Positions 14,200-22,285 of a stretch of DNA of 43,027 bases are shown piece by piece (positions within the stretch are counted from its first letter, which is position 1; each line of letters begins with the position of its first letter). The DNA comes from CAKVLS01 sp045638465 (GTDB lineage: Bacteria > Bacillota > Clostridia > Christensenellales > UBA1242): contig JAZUBK010000040.1 of assembly GCA_045638465.1 (NCBI GenBank), forward strand, positions 1-43,027, in the 5' to 3' direction. The notes under the pieces are model-generated. The model did no database searches. It had not been told where the DNA came from and saw nothing but the letters and a program-made list of their open reading frames with translations. Position numbers and translations under genes: made by a program.

Positions 14200-16011
14200 A
14201 TGAAAGACGCACAAGAAAAGAAATCTATTAAGGGTTATAAAAACACCCTACATTATTTAAGTTATTTCAAAAAATATAAGTGGCTTTGCGTAGGCTTTTG
14301 GTTTTTACTTGCATGTACTGGTGTAATTAGCTTTTTCTCACCACTAGCTTTGGGCAAAGTTATATCAAATATGACCGTAACTCAAGACTTTGATATGGCT
14401 ATCAAATATGCTTTGATATTTGCAGCCCTTGAGTTTTTGGCTTTAGGAATTGCTTTATTGCGTGTTCCATTTTTCAAAAAGTTAGAAAACTACGTTAAAA
14501 GAGATGTTAAATTAACTATTATCAAAGATAGCTTTAACATCAATATTGGTGAGTTTGAAAAACTAGGCAATGGTACATTTATCACAAGACTAACTACTGA
14601 CCTTGATTCTCTAGCCCTATCATTTAAAAACATCAGCGAAACAATAGTTAACTTTGTGTCAAAGATTGGCTTTATTGCTTTTGTTTTTGTAGTAAATGTA
14701 TGGCTTGGTTTATTCCTTGTTGGCTTTATTGTTTTGAGATATTTGATTTACCAAATAAGAATGTATTATTTTACTCGTATGAAACCAGGAGTTCTTAGAA
14801 GAATAGAGGATATTAACTCTATGGTTGGTGAAAGCATCAGAGGTATCAAAGATATCAAGACTTTGGGTCTTAGCGATAATATCCTTGATAGAATACATGG
14901 CCTTCAAACAGGATATATGAAAGCCGACAACAAAGAGTGGTATGTAGGCTCTGCACTAGTTGCCTTTGCAAACTTTGTAAGTTTGCTATGTAACTTATTC
15001 TTCATTATACTTTGTGTTCACCTTATCGGAATTAACCAACTAGACCTTACAATATTCTATTCTGTATACGTTTATAAAAACAGTGTTATGGAATTTGCTG
15101 TTCAACTTGGTCACTTGCAAGATTATTTCAAAGAAGTCGAAGTATCTGCTCAAAGAGTTTTCCAACTATCACACGAAGAAAACTACAATCACGATAAGTT
15201 TGGTAATGTGGAACTTCCGAACTACACAGGAAATATAGAATTTAAAAATGTAAGTTTCCAATATACAGATGAAGAAAAAATCTTAGATGATGTAAGTTTT
15301 AAAATTCAATCAAATACCCACGTTGCTTTTGTAGGAGAGAGTGGTTGTGGTAAGAGTACTATTGTTGCTCTTATCTGTAAGCTGTTTGACCCAGATAACG
15401 GTGTAATACTTTTTGACGAAACAAACTCAACATCACTTGCTCAAAGTTTTGGTAAAAATGTAGCGATGGTTTCTCAACAACCATATCTATTCAACCTAAC
15501 TATTAGAGAAAATATGCAACTAGTAAAACCAGATGTAACCGATGAAGAGATCTACAAAGTTTTGAAATTTGCAAACGCATATGATTTTGTTGCTGAACTT
15601 CCACATAAACTTGATAGCTTTTTGGGTGAGGGTGGTACTAGACTTTCTGGTGGACAAAAGCAAAGAATTTGTATTGCAAGAGCTTTGCTTAAAGATTCAA
15701 AAATTGTAATCTTCGACGAGGCGACATCAGCCCTTGACAATATCTCTCAACAATTAGTTATGGATTCTGTAGAAGACCTAAAACATGATAAGACAATCAT
15801 TACCATTGCACACAGACTTTCTACTATAGAAAACTGCGATACAATTTACTTTGTAGACAAAGGCAAAATTGTAGACTTTGGTACTCATAAGCATCTTCTT
15901 AAAAACAACAAGAAATATGCAACCCTATATAACAAACAAAAGAAAGAAAAACAAAATGAAGAAGAGACTTTTGAAGAAATAGATAACAACATTATCGACA
16001 TAAACGAATAA
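14200..16011 (+). CDS. ABC exporter, fused permease-ATPase (603 aa)
   Basis: A half-transporter of the multidrug/lipid exporter type that works as a dimer. The N-terminal ~320 residues hold six membrane helices. The ATPase domain follows with Walker A GESGCGKST (about 379), the Q-loop in SQQPYLF, the signature LSGGQKQR, Walker B IVIFDEATSALD and the switch His in AHRLS. All catalytic residues are intact, so it should be active. The C-terminus is a charged, Glu-rich tail (KKEKQNEEETFEE). The gene stands alone, so if it needs a partner subunit, that is not next to it. The substrate is unknown. Confidence 0.88.
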   Translation: MKDAQEKKSIKGYKNTLHYLSYFKKYKWLCVGFWFLLACTGVISFFSPLALGKVISNMTVTQDFDMAIKYALIFAALEFLALGIALLRVPFFKKLENYVKRDVKLTIIKDSFNINIGEFEKLGNGTFITRLTTDLDSLALSFKNISETIVNFVSKIGFIAFVFVVNVWLGLFLVGFIVLRYLIYQIRMYYFTRMKPGVLRRIEDINSMVGESIRGIKDIKTLGLSDNILDRIHGLQTGYMKADNKEWYVGSALVAFANFVSLLCNLFFIILCVHLIGINQLDLTIFYSVYVYKNSVMEFAVQLGHLQDYFKEVEVSAQRVFQLSHEENYNHDKFGNVELPNYTGNIEFKNVSFQYTDEEKILDDVSFKIQSNTHVAFVGESGCGKSTIVALICKLFDPDNGVILFDETNSTSLAQSFGKNVAMVSQQPYLFNLTIRENMQLVKPDVTDEEIYKVLKFANAYDFVAELPHKLDSFLGEGGTRLSGGQKQRICIARALLKDSKIVIFDEATSALDNISQQLVMDSVEDLKHDKTIITIAHRLSTIENCDTIYFVDKGKIVDFGTHKHLLKNNKKYATLYNKQKKEKQNEEETFEEIDNNIIDINE

Positions 16012-16013
16012 TA

Positions 16014-16043
16014 AAAAAGCCCTTGAATTTTCGAGGGCTTTTT
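16014..16043 (+). terminator. Terminator of the ABC exporter
   Basis: AAAAAGCCCTTG pairs with CGAGGGCTTTTT (one G-T pair) just after the stop codon. Confidence 0.85.
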
Positions 16044-16154
16044 ATATGTAAAGAAGACAGTGTAATTTTTGTCTAAAGTATAATTTTATAAGTTGCAAAA
16101 ATAAGTTTATTTTTTATACCATTTGTGATACAATTTTGACATAGGAGATTTTTT

Positions 16155-16619
16155 ATGAATATCGAATTTAGACAAGCAAACATAGAAGACTTTAATGATA
16201 TTACAAAACTATATTCTAAAGTAATCAAAACAACATACACTACTTGGGACAAAGATTACCCAAGCAAAGCAATGATCAAAGAAGACATCTCAACAGGTAG
16301 ACTTATCACTCTTACTGTCGATGAAAAAATTGTCGGGGTAGCTGCTGTTGATGGTAACAAGTTTGAAGACGAAGGTATGAAGGTTGGTGGCTTCGCCCGT
16401 ATCTGCATACACCCTGACTATCAAGGGAAAGGCCTTGGAACAAAATTCGTAAAACACATCATCGAAATGCTAAAAGATCTTGGTTGTAAAAAAATTAAAT
16501 TAAGAGTTTCTATGCAAAATATAGCCGCTATAAAAATGTATGAAAAGTGCGGTTTTGAAAATATGGGACAAGACTTTAATTTTGAGTTAGAGTGGTTTTT
16601 ATTTGAGAAAAATTTATAA
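16155..16619 (+). CDS. GNAT-family N-acetyltransferase
   Basis: A 154-residue acetyl-CoA-dependent acetyltransferase. The acetyl-CoA loop HPDYQGKGLGTKFV (the Q/R-x-x-G-x-G/A motif) follows the beta-strand FARICI, and the C-terminal motif IKMYEKCGF is typical. The substrate is unknown. AGGAG at 16143-16147 supports the start at 16155. It is monocistronic; a short AATTTTG/CAAAATT hairpin follows the stop but has no T-run. Confidence 0.85.
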   Translation: MNIEFRQANIEDFNDITKLYSKVIKTTYTTWDKDYPSKAMIKEDISTGRLITLTVDEKIVGVAAVDGNKFEDEGMKVGGFARICIHPDYQGKGLGTKFVKHIIEMLKDLGCKKIKLRVSMQNIAAIKMYEKCGFENMGQDFNFELEWFLFEKNL

Positions 16620-16980
16620 TTAAATTTTGTAGCAAAATTACTAAAAATTTTCACCCAAGCAAAATTTCATCAATTAAAAATTGAGGATATATCCTTTCTA
16701 AGTTTTGTACACTCAAAGCATATTTTTATAACAAAAATATACTATAGACCACTCGGTCGGCAAAAGCCACGATTTGCCTAAATAAAGGCAAATAACGTAT
16801 AAGACCATATGGTCGGGAAATAAAAACTTATGAAAAAAGATTTTCAGAAATATGCGGGTGAAAGTAAGCTTATTTAGAAAGTTGTTTTGTTATTGTAAAA
16901 CACACGACCAAAGAGTCGGGTGAAAGCGATAAATGAGCAAAAAAGTTAACAATAAAGAGATAAATTATAGGAGATAAAAA
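16620..16980 (+). promoter_or_regulatory. Long leader with repeated GACC/GGTC hairpins
   Basis: This 361-bp interval has no full gene. Three related units begin at 16747 (GACC-ACTC-GGTCGG), 16803 (GACCATATGGTCGGG, a perfect palindrome core) and 16905 (CGACCAAAGAGTCGGG). An 8-bp stem ATTTGCCT/AGGCAAAT lies between units 1 and 2, and a TGTTTT/AAAACA hairpin lies before unit 3. A weak promoter TTGTAC-16-TATAAC (16705-16732) would start a leader of about 240 nt for the Cys/His-rich gene. Two tiny reading frames, 15 codons at 16830 and 14 codons at 16933, follow units 2 and 3. AGGAG at 16969 serves the gene itself. Confidence 0.4.
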
Positions 16981-17565
16981 ATGGCAAAAGAAACAAAAAA
17001 AGACGCCCCAAAGAAAACTAAAAAACAAGAATTTGGCGATGTGATCGAAAATCATAATTTAGTAAAAAGAACTCTTATGGTAGCAGGTTTTCCAGCTATG
17101 GTTAGAGAGTATATCAAAAACGGAACAGTGTGTTATGCAGGGTTCTTGCCAGGCTTTGAATTTTGCGAAGTAGAAGATGTAGAAGACTTTGGCGAACTTA
17201 TGGAAAGACTACAAGATATGCTAGATGATGAAGTAGAAGAGTTGGTTGTATTTGGTGAACAATTACCTAATGTGCCAGAAGACGAAAAGTTAATTGAGAT
17301 TTACCCTGGTCACGAAATCAAATATCTTGACATCAATGTCTATGCCGAAAAAGATGAGTCTTGCACTCATGATTGTTCTACATGCGCAGGTTGTTCATTT
17401 ACAACCGACGGCAACGAAGATTATGATTTTGGCGAAGGCTTTGACTATGGCGAAGACGATTGTGATGACGAAGACTGCGATTGTCACCACCACGATCACG
17501 ATTGTGATTGTGGAGATGATTGTGACTGTGACGGCGATTGTGATTGCCACCATGACCACAAATAA
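16981..17565 (+). CDS. HicB-like domain protein with Cys/Asp/His-rich tail (194 aa)
   Basis: Two parts are visible. After a Lys-rich start, residues about 20-120 form an alpha/beta region (YAGFLPGFEFCEVEDVEDFG, then a long acidic helix) that resembles the HicB-type fold, though this is a weak match. The last ~70 residues are low-complexity and metal-binding in character: CTHDCSTCAGC, then dense Asp, Cys and His with HHHDHDCDC and HHDH. Such a tail could bind Zn, Ni, Cu or Cd. The gene converges on a predicted heavy-metal exporter that also has a His-rich loop, which supports a role in metal buffering or sensing (inference). It has an unusually long structured leader. Confidence 0.65.
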   Translation: MAKETKKDAPKKTKKQEFGDVIENHNLVKRTLMVAGFPAMVREYIKNGTVCYAGFLPGFEFCEVEDVEDFGELMERLQDMLDDEVEELVVFGEQLPNVPEDEKLIEIYPGHEIKYLDINVYAEKDESCTHDCSTCAGCSFTTDGNEDYDFGEGFDYGEDDCDDEDCDCHHHDHDCDCGDDCDCDGDCDCHHDHK

Positions 17566-17570
17566 AATAT

Positions 17571-17608
17571 AAAAAAAACTGCCCTAATGATAGAGCAGTT
17601 TTTTTATT
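17571..17608. terminator. Bidirectional terminator between convergent genes
   Basis: AAAAAACTGCCCT pairs with AGAGCAGTTTTTT with one mismatch. A-runs and T-runs on either side let it act on both strands. Confidence 0.8.
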
Positions 17609-17613
17609 TTCTT

Positions 17614-18489
17614 TTATTTAAAACCAAGTATCAATGAAGCGATGTAACCTGCTAGTAAAGCAACGCCAATTAATACAAGTAGTATGCTGAAGTTTTCTTT
17701 TTTGCTTTTGTTATCTTTGAACAAAAACATTATGCCAAGACCTGCGTTACAAATAAGTCCTGCAAGACAGGCGCCAAAACCAATTCCGCCTTTGATAAAT
17801 AATTCTGCGATTATCATAGATGCTGCGCAGTTTGGTATAAGCCCAATAAATGTTGCAAGTAGTGGTGAAAAATATTTTGCCTCAAGCAAGGCATTTGTTA
17901 TTACGTCTTCGCCAACCAAATGTATTGTGATAGAAAATACAAGATTGATAACCAAAATATAAGCAAAGATTTTTAGCGAATGAAGTAGTGGGTGCAAAAG
18001 ATATTCTTTAATAGTTTTCTTTTCGCCCTCTATATGATGATGACAGCAACCACTATGTACTTCTTCTTTGTGCTTACATTCATTTTCGTGGTGATGTACT
18101 TGTTTGCGGCTTTTTGTGTAGATTACATCAACGATATATCCAACCACAAAAGCAAGTATAAATTTTACTGCAATAAGTGGCAAAACTGAAAGTATTTTTT
18201 CTGGGCTAGAAAGAAGTAATGGTAGTGCCTCGTCGCTAGTTGCAATATATATCGCAAGAAGTGTGCCGATTGTTATGTGCCTTTTTACAAATAGGTCGGT
18301 TGCAACTACGCTAAACCCACATTGTGGTATAAGGCCAAATAGTGATCCAAATATCGGAGAGAACTTTTTTGACTTTTGCAGTTTGTTGGATATTTTGTTT
18401 TCGACTAGGCCGATTAACACATACACAACAAATATAACAGCAAAAGAAATTAAACTGTCTTTTACTCCGTGCCATATTGCGTGCCACAT
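17614..18489 (-). CDS. Putative heavy-metal exporter, 10-TM family
   Basis: The 291-residue membrane protein matches the family described as putative 10-TM heavy-metal or arsenic/manganese exporters (ArsP_2 type). It has an internal duplication: SPIFGSLFGLIPQCGFS in the first half and SPLLATFIGLIPNCAAS in the second, each with a GLIPxC motif, plus TSDEALPLLL. Between the halves lies a cytoplasmic loop rich in His and Cys (HHHENECKHKEE, then GCCHHH), a likely metal-binding segment. AAGGAG precedes the start, and TTGACT-16-TAATAT (18524-18551, minus strand) is the promoter. The transported ion is not decided by sequence. Confidence 0.78.
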   Translation of the reverse strand: MWHAIWHGVKDSLISFAVIFVVYVLIGLVENKISNKLQKSKKFSPIFGSLFGLIPQCGFSVVATDLFVKRHITIGTLLAIYIATSDEALPLLLSSPEKILSVLPLIAVKFILAFVVGYIVDVIYTKSRKQVHHHENECKHKEEVHSGCCHHHIEGEKKTIKEYLLHPLLHSLKIFAYILVINLVFSITIHLVGEDVITNALLEAKYFSPLLATFIGLIPNCAASMIIAELFIKGGIGFGACLAGLICNAGLGIMFLFKDNKSKKENFSILLVLIGVALLAGYIASLILGFK

Positions 18490-18523
18490 AGCTTTTGCTC
18501 CTTTTAATTTTTTTGACTCTTTT

Positions 18524-18551
18524 ATATTACTCTAAATAACCAAAAAGTCAA
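18524..18551 (-). promoter_or_regulatory. Promoter of the metal exporter
   Basis: On the minus strand TTGACT (18546-18551), a 16-bp spacer and TAATAT (18524-18529). Confidence 0.65.
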
Positions 18552-18561
18552 GCGCAATTAA

Positions 18562-18590
18562 TTTACTAAAATGACAAATTATGCTAAAAT
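18562..18590 (+). promoter_or_regulatory. Promoter of the deoxyribonucleotidase gene
   Basis: TTTACT (18562-18567), a 17-bp spacer and TAAAAT (18585-18590) with TGC before it; CGGAG follows as the ribosome binding site. It is divergent from the metal exporter promoter, about 11 bp away. Confidence 0.6.
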
Positions 18591-18608
18591 ACTTTTCGGA
18601 GATAAAAA

Positions 18609-19172
18609 ATGAAAAAGATAATTATTGATTTTGACGAAGTTATTTGCGACAACCAATTTATGGAAACATACAACGAGTTTTTTAATACAAACAAAAGACC
18701 ATCTGATTTTGAGGGTTATTATATTGATGATAGTATAAAGGACCCTGTGCAAAAAAGAGCCTTTGGCGAATATCTTGTACAAAGGAACTTCTATCGTGGC
18801 GCAAAATTAAAAGAAGGCGCAAAAGAAGCAATAACCGAACTTGCAAAAAAATACGATGTTTATATCTGCACCGCATATTATATGAATTATGTAAGAGAAC
18901 TTTGCGGCAAAATAGTTGAACAAAAGTATGAGTTTATCGCCAGAGAGATGCCAGATTTTAATATGTCTAAGATTTTGTTTACCAATAGCAAAAACGTAGT
19001 CGTTGGCGATATTATGATTGATGACAACGTAAACAACTTACTAACTAATAAGTCTTACCAAAAGTTATTGTTCACTGCAGAACATAATGAGAGTATGAGT
19101 GATGATGAGCTAAGAGCACACAACTTAGTTAGAGTAAATAATTGGGTAGATATTTTGAAAATATTGATGTAA
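18609..19172 (+). CDS. 5'(3')-deoxyribonucleotidase-like HAD phosphatase
   Basis: A 187-residue HAD-superfamily protein of the NT5C type. The nucleophile motif IDFDEVICD (DxD) lies at residues 6-14, a Thr-containing strand VYICTAYY follows at about 85, and the acidic motif VVGDIMIDDN at about 140. The family removes phosphate from deoxyribonucleotides and helps control nucleotide pools. It is a single gene with its own promoter and terminator. Confidence 0.75.
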   Translation: MKKIIIDFDEVICDNQFMETYNEFFNTNKRPSDFEGYYIDDSIKDPVQKRAFGEYLVQRNFYRGAKLKEGAKEAITELAKKYDVYICTAYYMNYVRELCGKIVEQKYEFIAREMPDFNMSKILFTNSKNVVVGDIMIDDNVNNLLTNKSYQKLLFTAEHNESMSDDELRAHNLVRVNNWVDILKILM

Positions 19173-19178
19173 AAATAC

Positions 19179-19206
19179 AAAAGTGGCAGGAGCCACTTTT
19201 TTTTAT
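19179..19206 (+). terminator. Terminator after the deoxyribonucleotidase gene
   Basis: AAAAGTGGC and GCCACTTTT form a 9-bp stem with loop AGGA, followed by T. Confidence 0.9.
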
Positions 19207-19235
19207 TTGCACTAAAAGGTGTTATTTAGTATAAT
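19207..19235 (+). promoter_or_regulatory. Promoter of recD2, giving a leaderless start
   Basis: TTGCAC (19207-19212), a 17-bp spacer and TATAAT (19230-19235). The expected start of transcription, about 7 nt downstream, coincides with the ATG at 19242, and no Shine-Dalgarno sequence lies between. Confidence 0.65.
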
Positions 19236-19241
19236 TGAGTT

Positions 19242-21479
19242 ATGAAAATTGAAGGAAATGTAGAAGATATCATTTTTCACAATAGTGATAATGGTTATAC
19301 TGTTTTGAATATAGACTACGATGGGGTGCTTACTACTTGCGTTGGAAAAACCGCGAACCCAAACGAAGGCGAATACCTAGAACTTGAGGGTGAGTTTGTT
19401 AAAAACGGCAAGTATGGTGAGCAATTTGCTTTCACTAGTTGCAGAGTTTCTGCTCCACAAAGTATCGAAGGAATAAAAAGGTATCTAGCTAGTGGACTTA
19501 TCAAAGGTATTGGTCCAGTAACTGCAGAGGCTATCGTAGAAAAATTCAGAGAAGATACTTTAGCGATAATTGAGTTTAGCCCACAGCGTCTTGCCGAGGT
19601 TAGAGGCGTAAGTGTAAATAAGGCTCTGAATATTGGAGAGTCTTTTAACGAGATTAAAAATATGCAAAGGGTTATAATGTTTTTGCAAGACTATAACCTA
19701 ACAACCAATATGTCTATTAAAATATTTAACACATATGGTGATAAGACAATAGACATAATGTCAAAAAACCCATATAAGTTAGTTGAAGATATCGACGGAA
19801 TCGGTTTTTTGAGTGCGGACAAAATCGCAATATCAATGGGACTTTCTCTTGATAGTGAGTTTAGAGTAAGGGCGGGTATACTTCACTGCCTAAAAGATAG
19901 CAGCGAAAAAGCAGGTAACACCTATCTTCCTAAACTTGAACTTTTCGAAATGACAAAAAACCTTCTTAATATAAAAGAGGGCTTTGATATATTGTTTGAT
20001 AGAGCTATCGAAAGTTTGGTTATAGACACAACAATCAAAGATTTTCCATCTCGTGGCGAAAATATTGTTATGCTAACAACCTTTTACAAAACCGAACAAG
20101 CTGTAGCAAAGAAGATTAATCTTCTAAATATAACAAACGAAATAGTAAACACAAATATAGATAGCGAAATAGAAGAGTTTGAAAGGGTAAATAACCTAAG
20201 CCTTCACGAGCAACAAAAAAGAGCCATCGCTATGGCGGTATCAAAACACATATCAGTTATCACTGGTGGTCCTGGTACTGGTAAAACTACAATTATCAAA
20301 TGTATTTTGAAAATACTAAAAGAACAATCAAACAAAATACTTCTTCTTGCCCCAACAGGCAGAGCGGCAAAAAGGCTTTCTGAATCTTGCGGAGAAAAGG
20401 CAAGTACTATTCATAGAGCACTAGAAGTCAACTTCAAAGACGACCAAAAGAGTTTCTTTACATATAACGCAAAAAACAAATTACCAGTAGATGTTGTGGT
20501 TGTAGACGAAATGTCAATGGTTGACGTTTCACTTATGAATTACCTTTTGTCTGCACTTTCTAATAATTGCAAAGTTATTTTGGTTGGAGATAAAGACCAA
20601 TTGCCTAGCGTTGGTGCGGGAAATGTTCTTCACGATATTTTGGCAAGTGAAAAAGTTCCATACGTTATGCTAACCCATATCTTCAGACAAGACGAAAAAA
20701 GCTTGATAGTTAGTAATGCCCATCTAATTAACGAAGGCAAGATGCCTATTTTGAATAACAAAAGCACGGACTTTTTCTTTGAAGAAAAATCAGATAACTT
20801 TGATATGCTAAATACCGTTGTGGATTTGGTAACCGAAAGATTGCCAAACTACACTAAGGTTGACCCAATCAACATACAAGTTTTAGCTCCGATGAGATCG
20901 GGCGTGTGCGGGGTTAATAGACTTAACGCCGAACTTCAAGAAAAAATCAACCCGCCATCTCTTAGAAAAACTGAAATAAAACTTGACGTTCAACTATTTA
21001 GAGAGGGCGACAAAGTTATGCAGATTTGCAACAACTACGAACGCACTTGGTGTAAACGTGGAGAAGATGGCTTTTTCGATGAGGGAAAGGGCGTATTTAA
21101 TGGTGATATGGGAACTATTACCAAGATAGATTTTCAAACAGGCGAAACAACTGTTTACTTTGATGACGACAGAATATCTGTATACCCTAGAAATGAAATT
21201 ACTGACCTTCAAATATGCTATGCTACAACCATACACAAAAGTCAAGGTAGCGAGTTTGATGTGGTAGTTATGCCAGTGGTTGCAGGGGCAGGATCTATTG
21301 TTACTAGAAACCTTTTATATACAGGTGTAACCAGAGCAAAAAAACTAGTTGTTTTAGTTGGCTCAAAAAAGAACATTGCCCGTATGGTTTACAACAACTT
21401 CATCGCTAATAGATATAGTATGTTGTGCGAGTTTATAAAAAAACAAAGTAAAATGATGGATATAATGTATAACGAATGA
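19242..21479 (+). CDS. recD2: RecD2-type ATP-dependent DNA helicase
   Basis: A 745-residue RecD2 (YrrC) helicase. The N-terminal OB-like part (MKIEGNVEDIIFHNSDNGYTVL) and the helix-hairpin-helix region (LIKGIGPVTAEAIVEKF, GIGFLSADKIA) are typical of RecD2 rather than RecBCD RecD. The SF1 core has Walker A GGPGTGKTT (about 342), Walker B VVVDEMSMVD, GDKDQLPSVGAG, and the C-terminal TIHKSQGSEFD and YTGVTRAKK. It unwinds DNA 5' to 3' and acts in repair. The only credible start, ATG 19242, has no ribosome binding site. It overlaps comFC by 4 nt (ATGA), so the two are translationally linked. Confidence 0.92.
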   Translation: MKIEGNVEDIIFHNSDNGYTVLNIDYDGVLTTCVGKTANPNEGEYLELEGEFVKNGKYGEQFAFTSCRVSAPQSIEGIKRYLASGLIKGIGPVTAEAIVEKFREDTLAIIEFSPQRLAEVRGVSVNKALNIGESFNEIKNMQRVIMFLQDYNLTTNMSIKIFNTYGDKTIDIMSKNPYKLVEDIDGIGFLSADKIAISMGLSLDSEFRVRAGILHCLKDSSEKAGNTYLPKLELFEMTKNLLNIKEGFDILFDRAIESLVIDTTIKDFPSRGENIVMLTTFYKTEQAVAKKINLLNITNEIVNTNIDSEIEEFERVNNLSLHEQQKRAIAMAVSKHISVITGGPGTGKTTIIKCILKILKEQSNKILLLAPTGRAAKRLSESCGEKASTIHRALEVNFKDDQKSFFTYNAKNKLPVDVVVVDEMSMVDVSLMNYLLSALSNNCKVILVGDKDQLPSVGAGNVLHDILASEKVPYVMLTHIFRQDEKSLIVSNAHLINEGKMPILNNKSTDFFFEEKSDNFDMLNTVVDLVTERLPNYTKVDPINIQVLAPMRSGVCGVNRLNAELQEKINPPSLRKTEIKLDVQLFREGDKVMQICNNYERTWCKRGEDGFFDEGKGVFNGDMGTITKIDFQTGETTVYFDDDRISVYPRNEITDLQICYATTIHKSQGSEFDVVVMPVVAGAGSIVTRNLLYTGVTRAKKLVVLVGSKKNIARMVYNNFIANRYSMLCEFIKKQSKMMDIMYNE

Positions 21480-22195
21480 AAAAGATAATAAATAAATTTT
21501 TGGATTTACTTGCGCCAGACAATATTAAATGTATAGTCTGCGACGCTGAGCTTCCTAAAGATAATGACTATGGACTTTGTGACCATTGCTATAACAAATT
21601 GCCCAAGATAAATAAGTCTTGCGAAAAATGTGGTAGAGAAATTTTTGACGATGGCAAATATTGTTTTGATTGTAAAGAAGGTGGCTTTGCCTTTGACAAA
21701 GTTTATTCTTGCCTAAACTATGAAGAATATATCGTACCTATGGTATATAGGCTAAAATATAGTGGCGAAAAATATTTGGCTAAATATATGGCCAAAATAA
21801 TTGCAGATAAGATAATCGCCGAAAAGATTTCTTTTGATATCTTTACCTTTGTTCCACTAAACATAAGCAGAGAAAAAGAAAGAGGCTTTAACCAAGCAAA
21901 ACTTATTGCCGACGAAGTGGCAAAATATATCCAAAAAGAAGTTGTAGTTCTTTTGGATAGAGTACGCAATACGCCTTTCCAAGCAAGTCTTGTAAGAGAG
22001 GAAAGATTGATAAATTTAAAAGGTGCTTTTGAGGTTGTTGATAAAAAGATTGTCAAAGGCAAGACTATACTTTTGCTTGATGATATTTTTACTACAGGTA
22101 GCACTATTAACGAGTGTAGCAAAGTTCTCAAAAAATCAGATGCAAAAGCGGTTATTGGCATCACTTTTGCTCACGCAAAAAAGAAGTTTGTCTAA
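21476..22195 (+). CDS. comFC: ComFC-family phosphoribosyltransferase-like protein
   Basis: The 239-residue protein has an N-terminal double zinc-finger-like region (CIVCDAELP, CDHCYNKL, CEKCGR, CFDCKEGG) and a phosphoribosyltransferase-fold C-terminus with LLLDDIFTTGSTINEC as the PRPP motif and RGFNQAKLIA. ComFC proteins act with ComFA in natural DNA uptake in Bacillus. Many non-competent bacteria keep the gene, so competence cannot be concluded. It overlaps recD2 by 4 nt. Confidence 0.88.
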   Translation: MKKIINKFLDLLAPDNIKCIVCDAELPKDNDYGLCDHCYNKLPKINKSCEKCGREIFDDGKYCFDCKEGGFAFDKVYSCLNYEEYIVPMVYRLKYSGEKYLAKYMAKIIADKIIAEKISFDIFTFVPLNISREKERGFNQAKLIADEVAKYIQKEVVVLLDRVRNTPFQASLVREERLINLKGAFEVVDKKIVKGKTILLLDDIFTTGSTINECSKVLKKSDAKAVIGITFAHAKKKFV

Positions 22196-22211
22196 AAATG
22201 CAATATAATAT

Positions 22212-22253
22212 ATATGCAAAACAAAAAAAGTTTTGCATATTTTCTTTTTTTGT
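22212..22253 (+). terminator. Terminator of recD2-comFC
   Basis: An 11-bp stem ATATGCAAAAC/GTTTTGCATAT with a 7-A loop is followed by TTTCTTTTTTTG. Its right arm holds the -35 of the secA promoter. Confidence 0.9.
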
Positions 22254-22261
22254 AGTACACT
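22233..22261 (+). promoter_or_regulatory. Promoter of secA
   Basis: TTGCAT (22233-22238), a 17-bp spacer and TACACT (22256-22261); AGGAG at 22273 is the ribosome binding site. The -35 is inside the upstream terminator stem. Confidence 0.55.
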
Positions 22262-22285
22262 ATGTAGGTATTAGGAGAAAATTAA

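Noticed and set aside
16747..16921. CRISPR-like array from the three GACC/GGTC units
   Set aside because: Units are 12-16 bp, differ in sequence and are 56 and 102 bp apart, and no cas gene is in the window.
17294..17572. A 92-residue frame rich in Met, Ile and Thr
   Set aside because: It is a shifted-frame shadow of the repetitive Asp/Cys/His tail of the gene at 16981.
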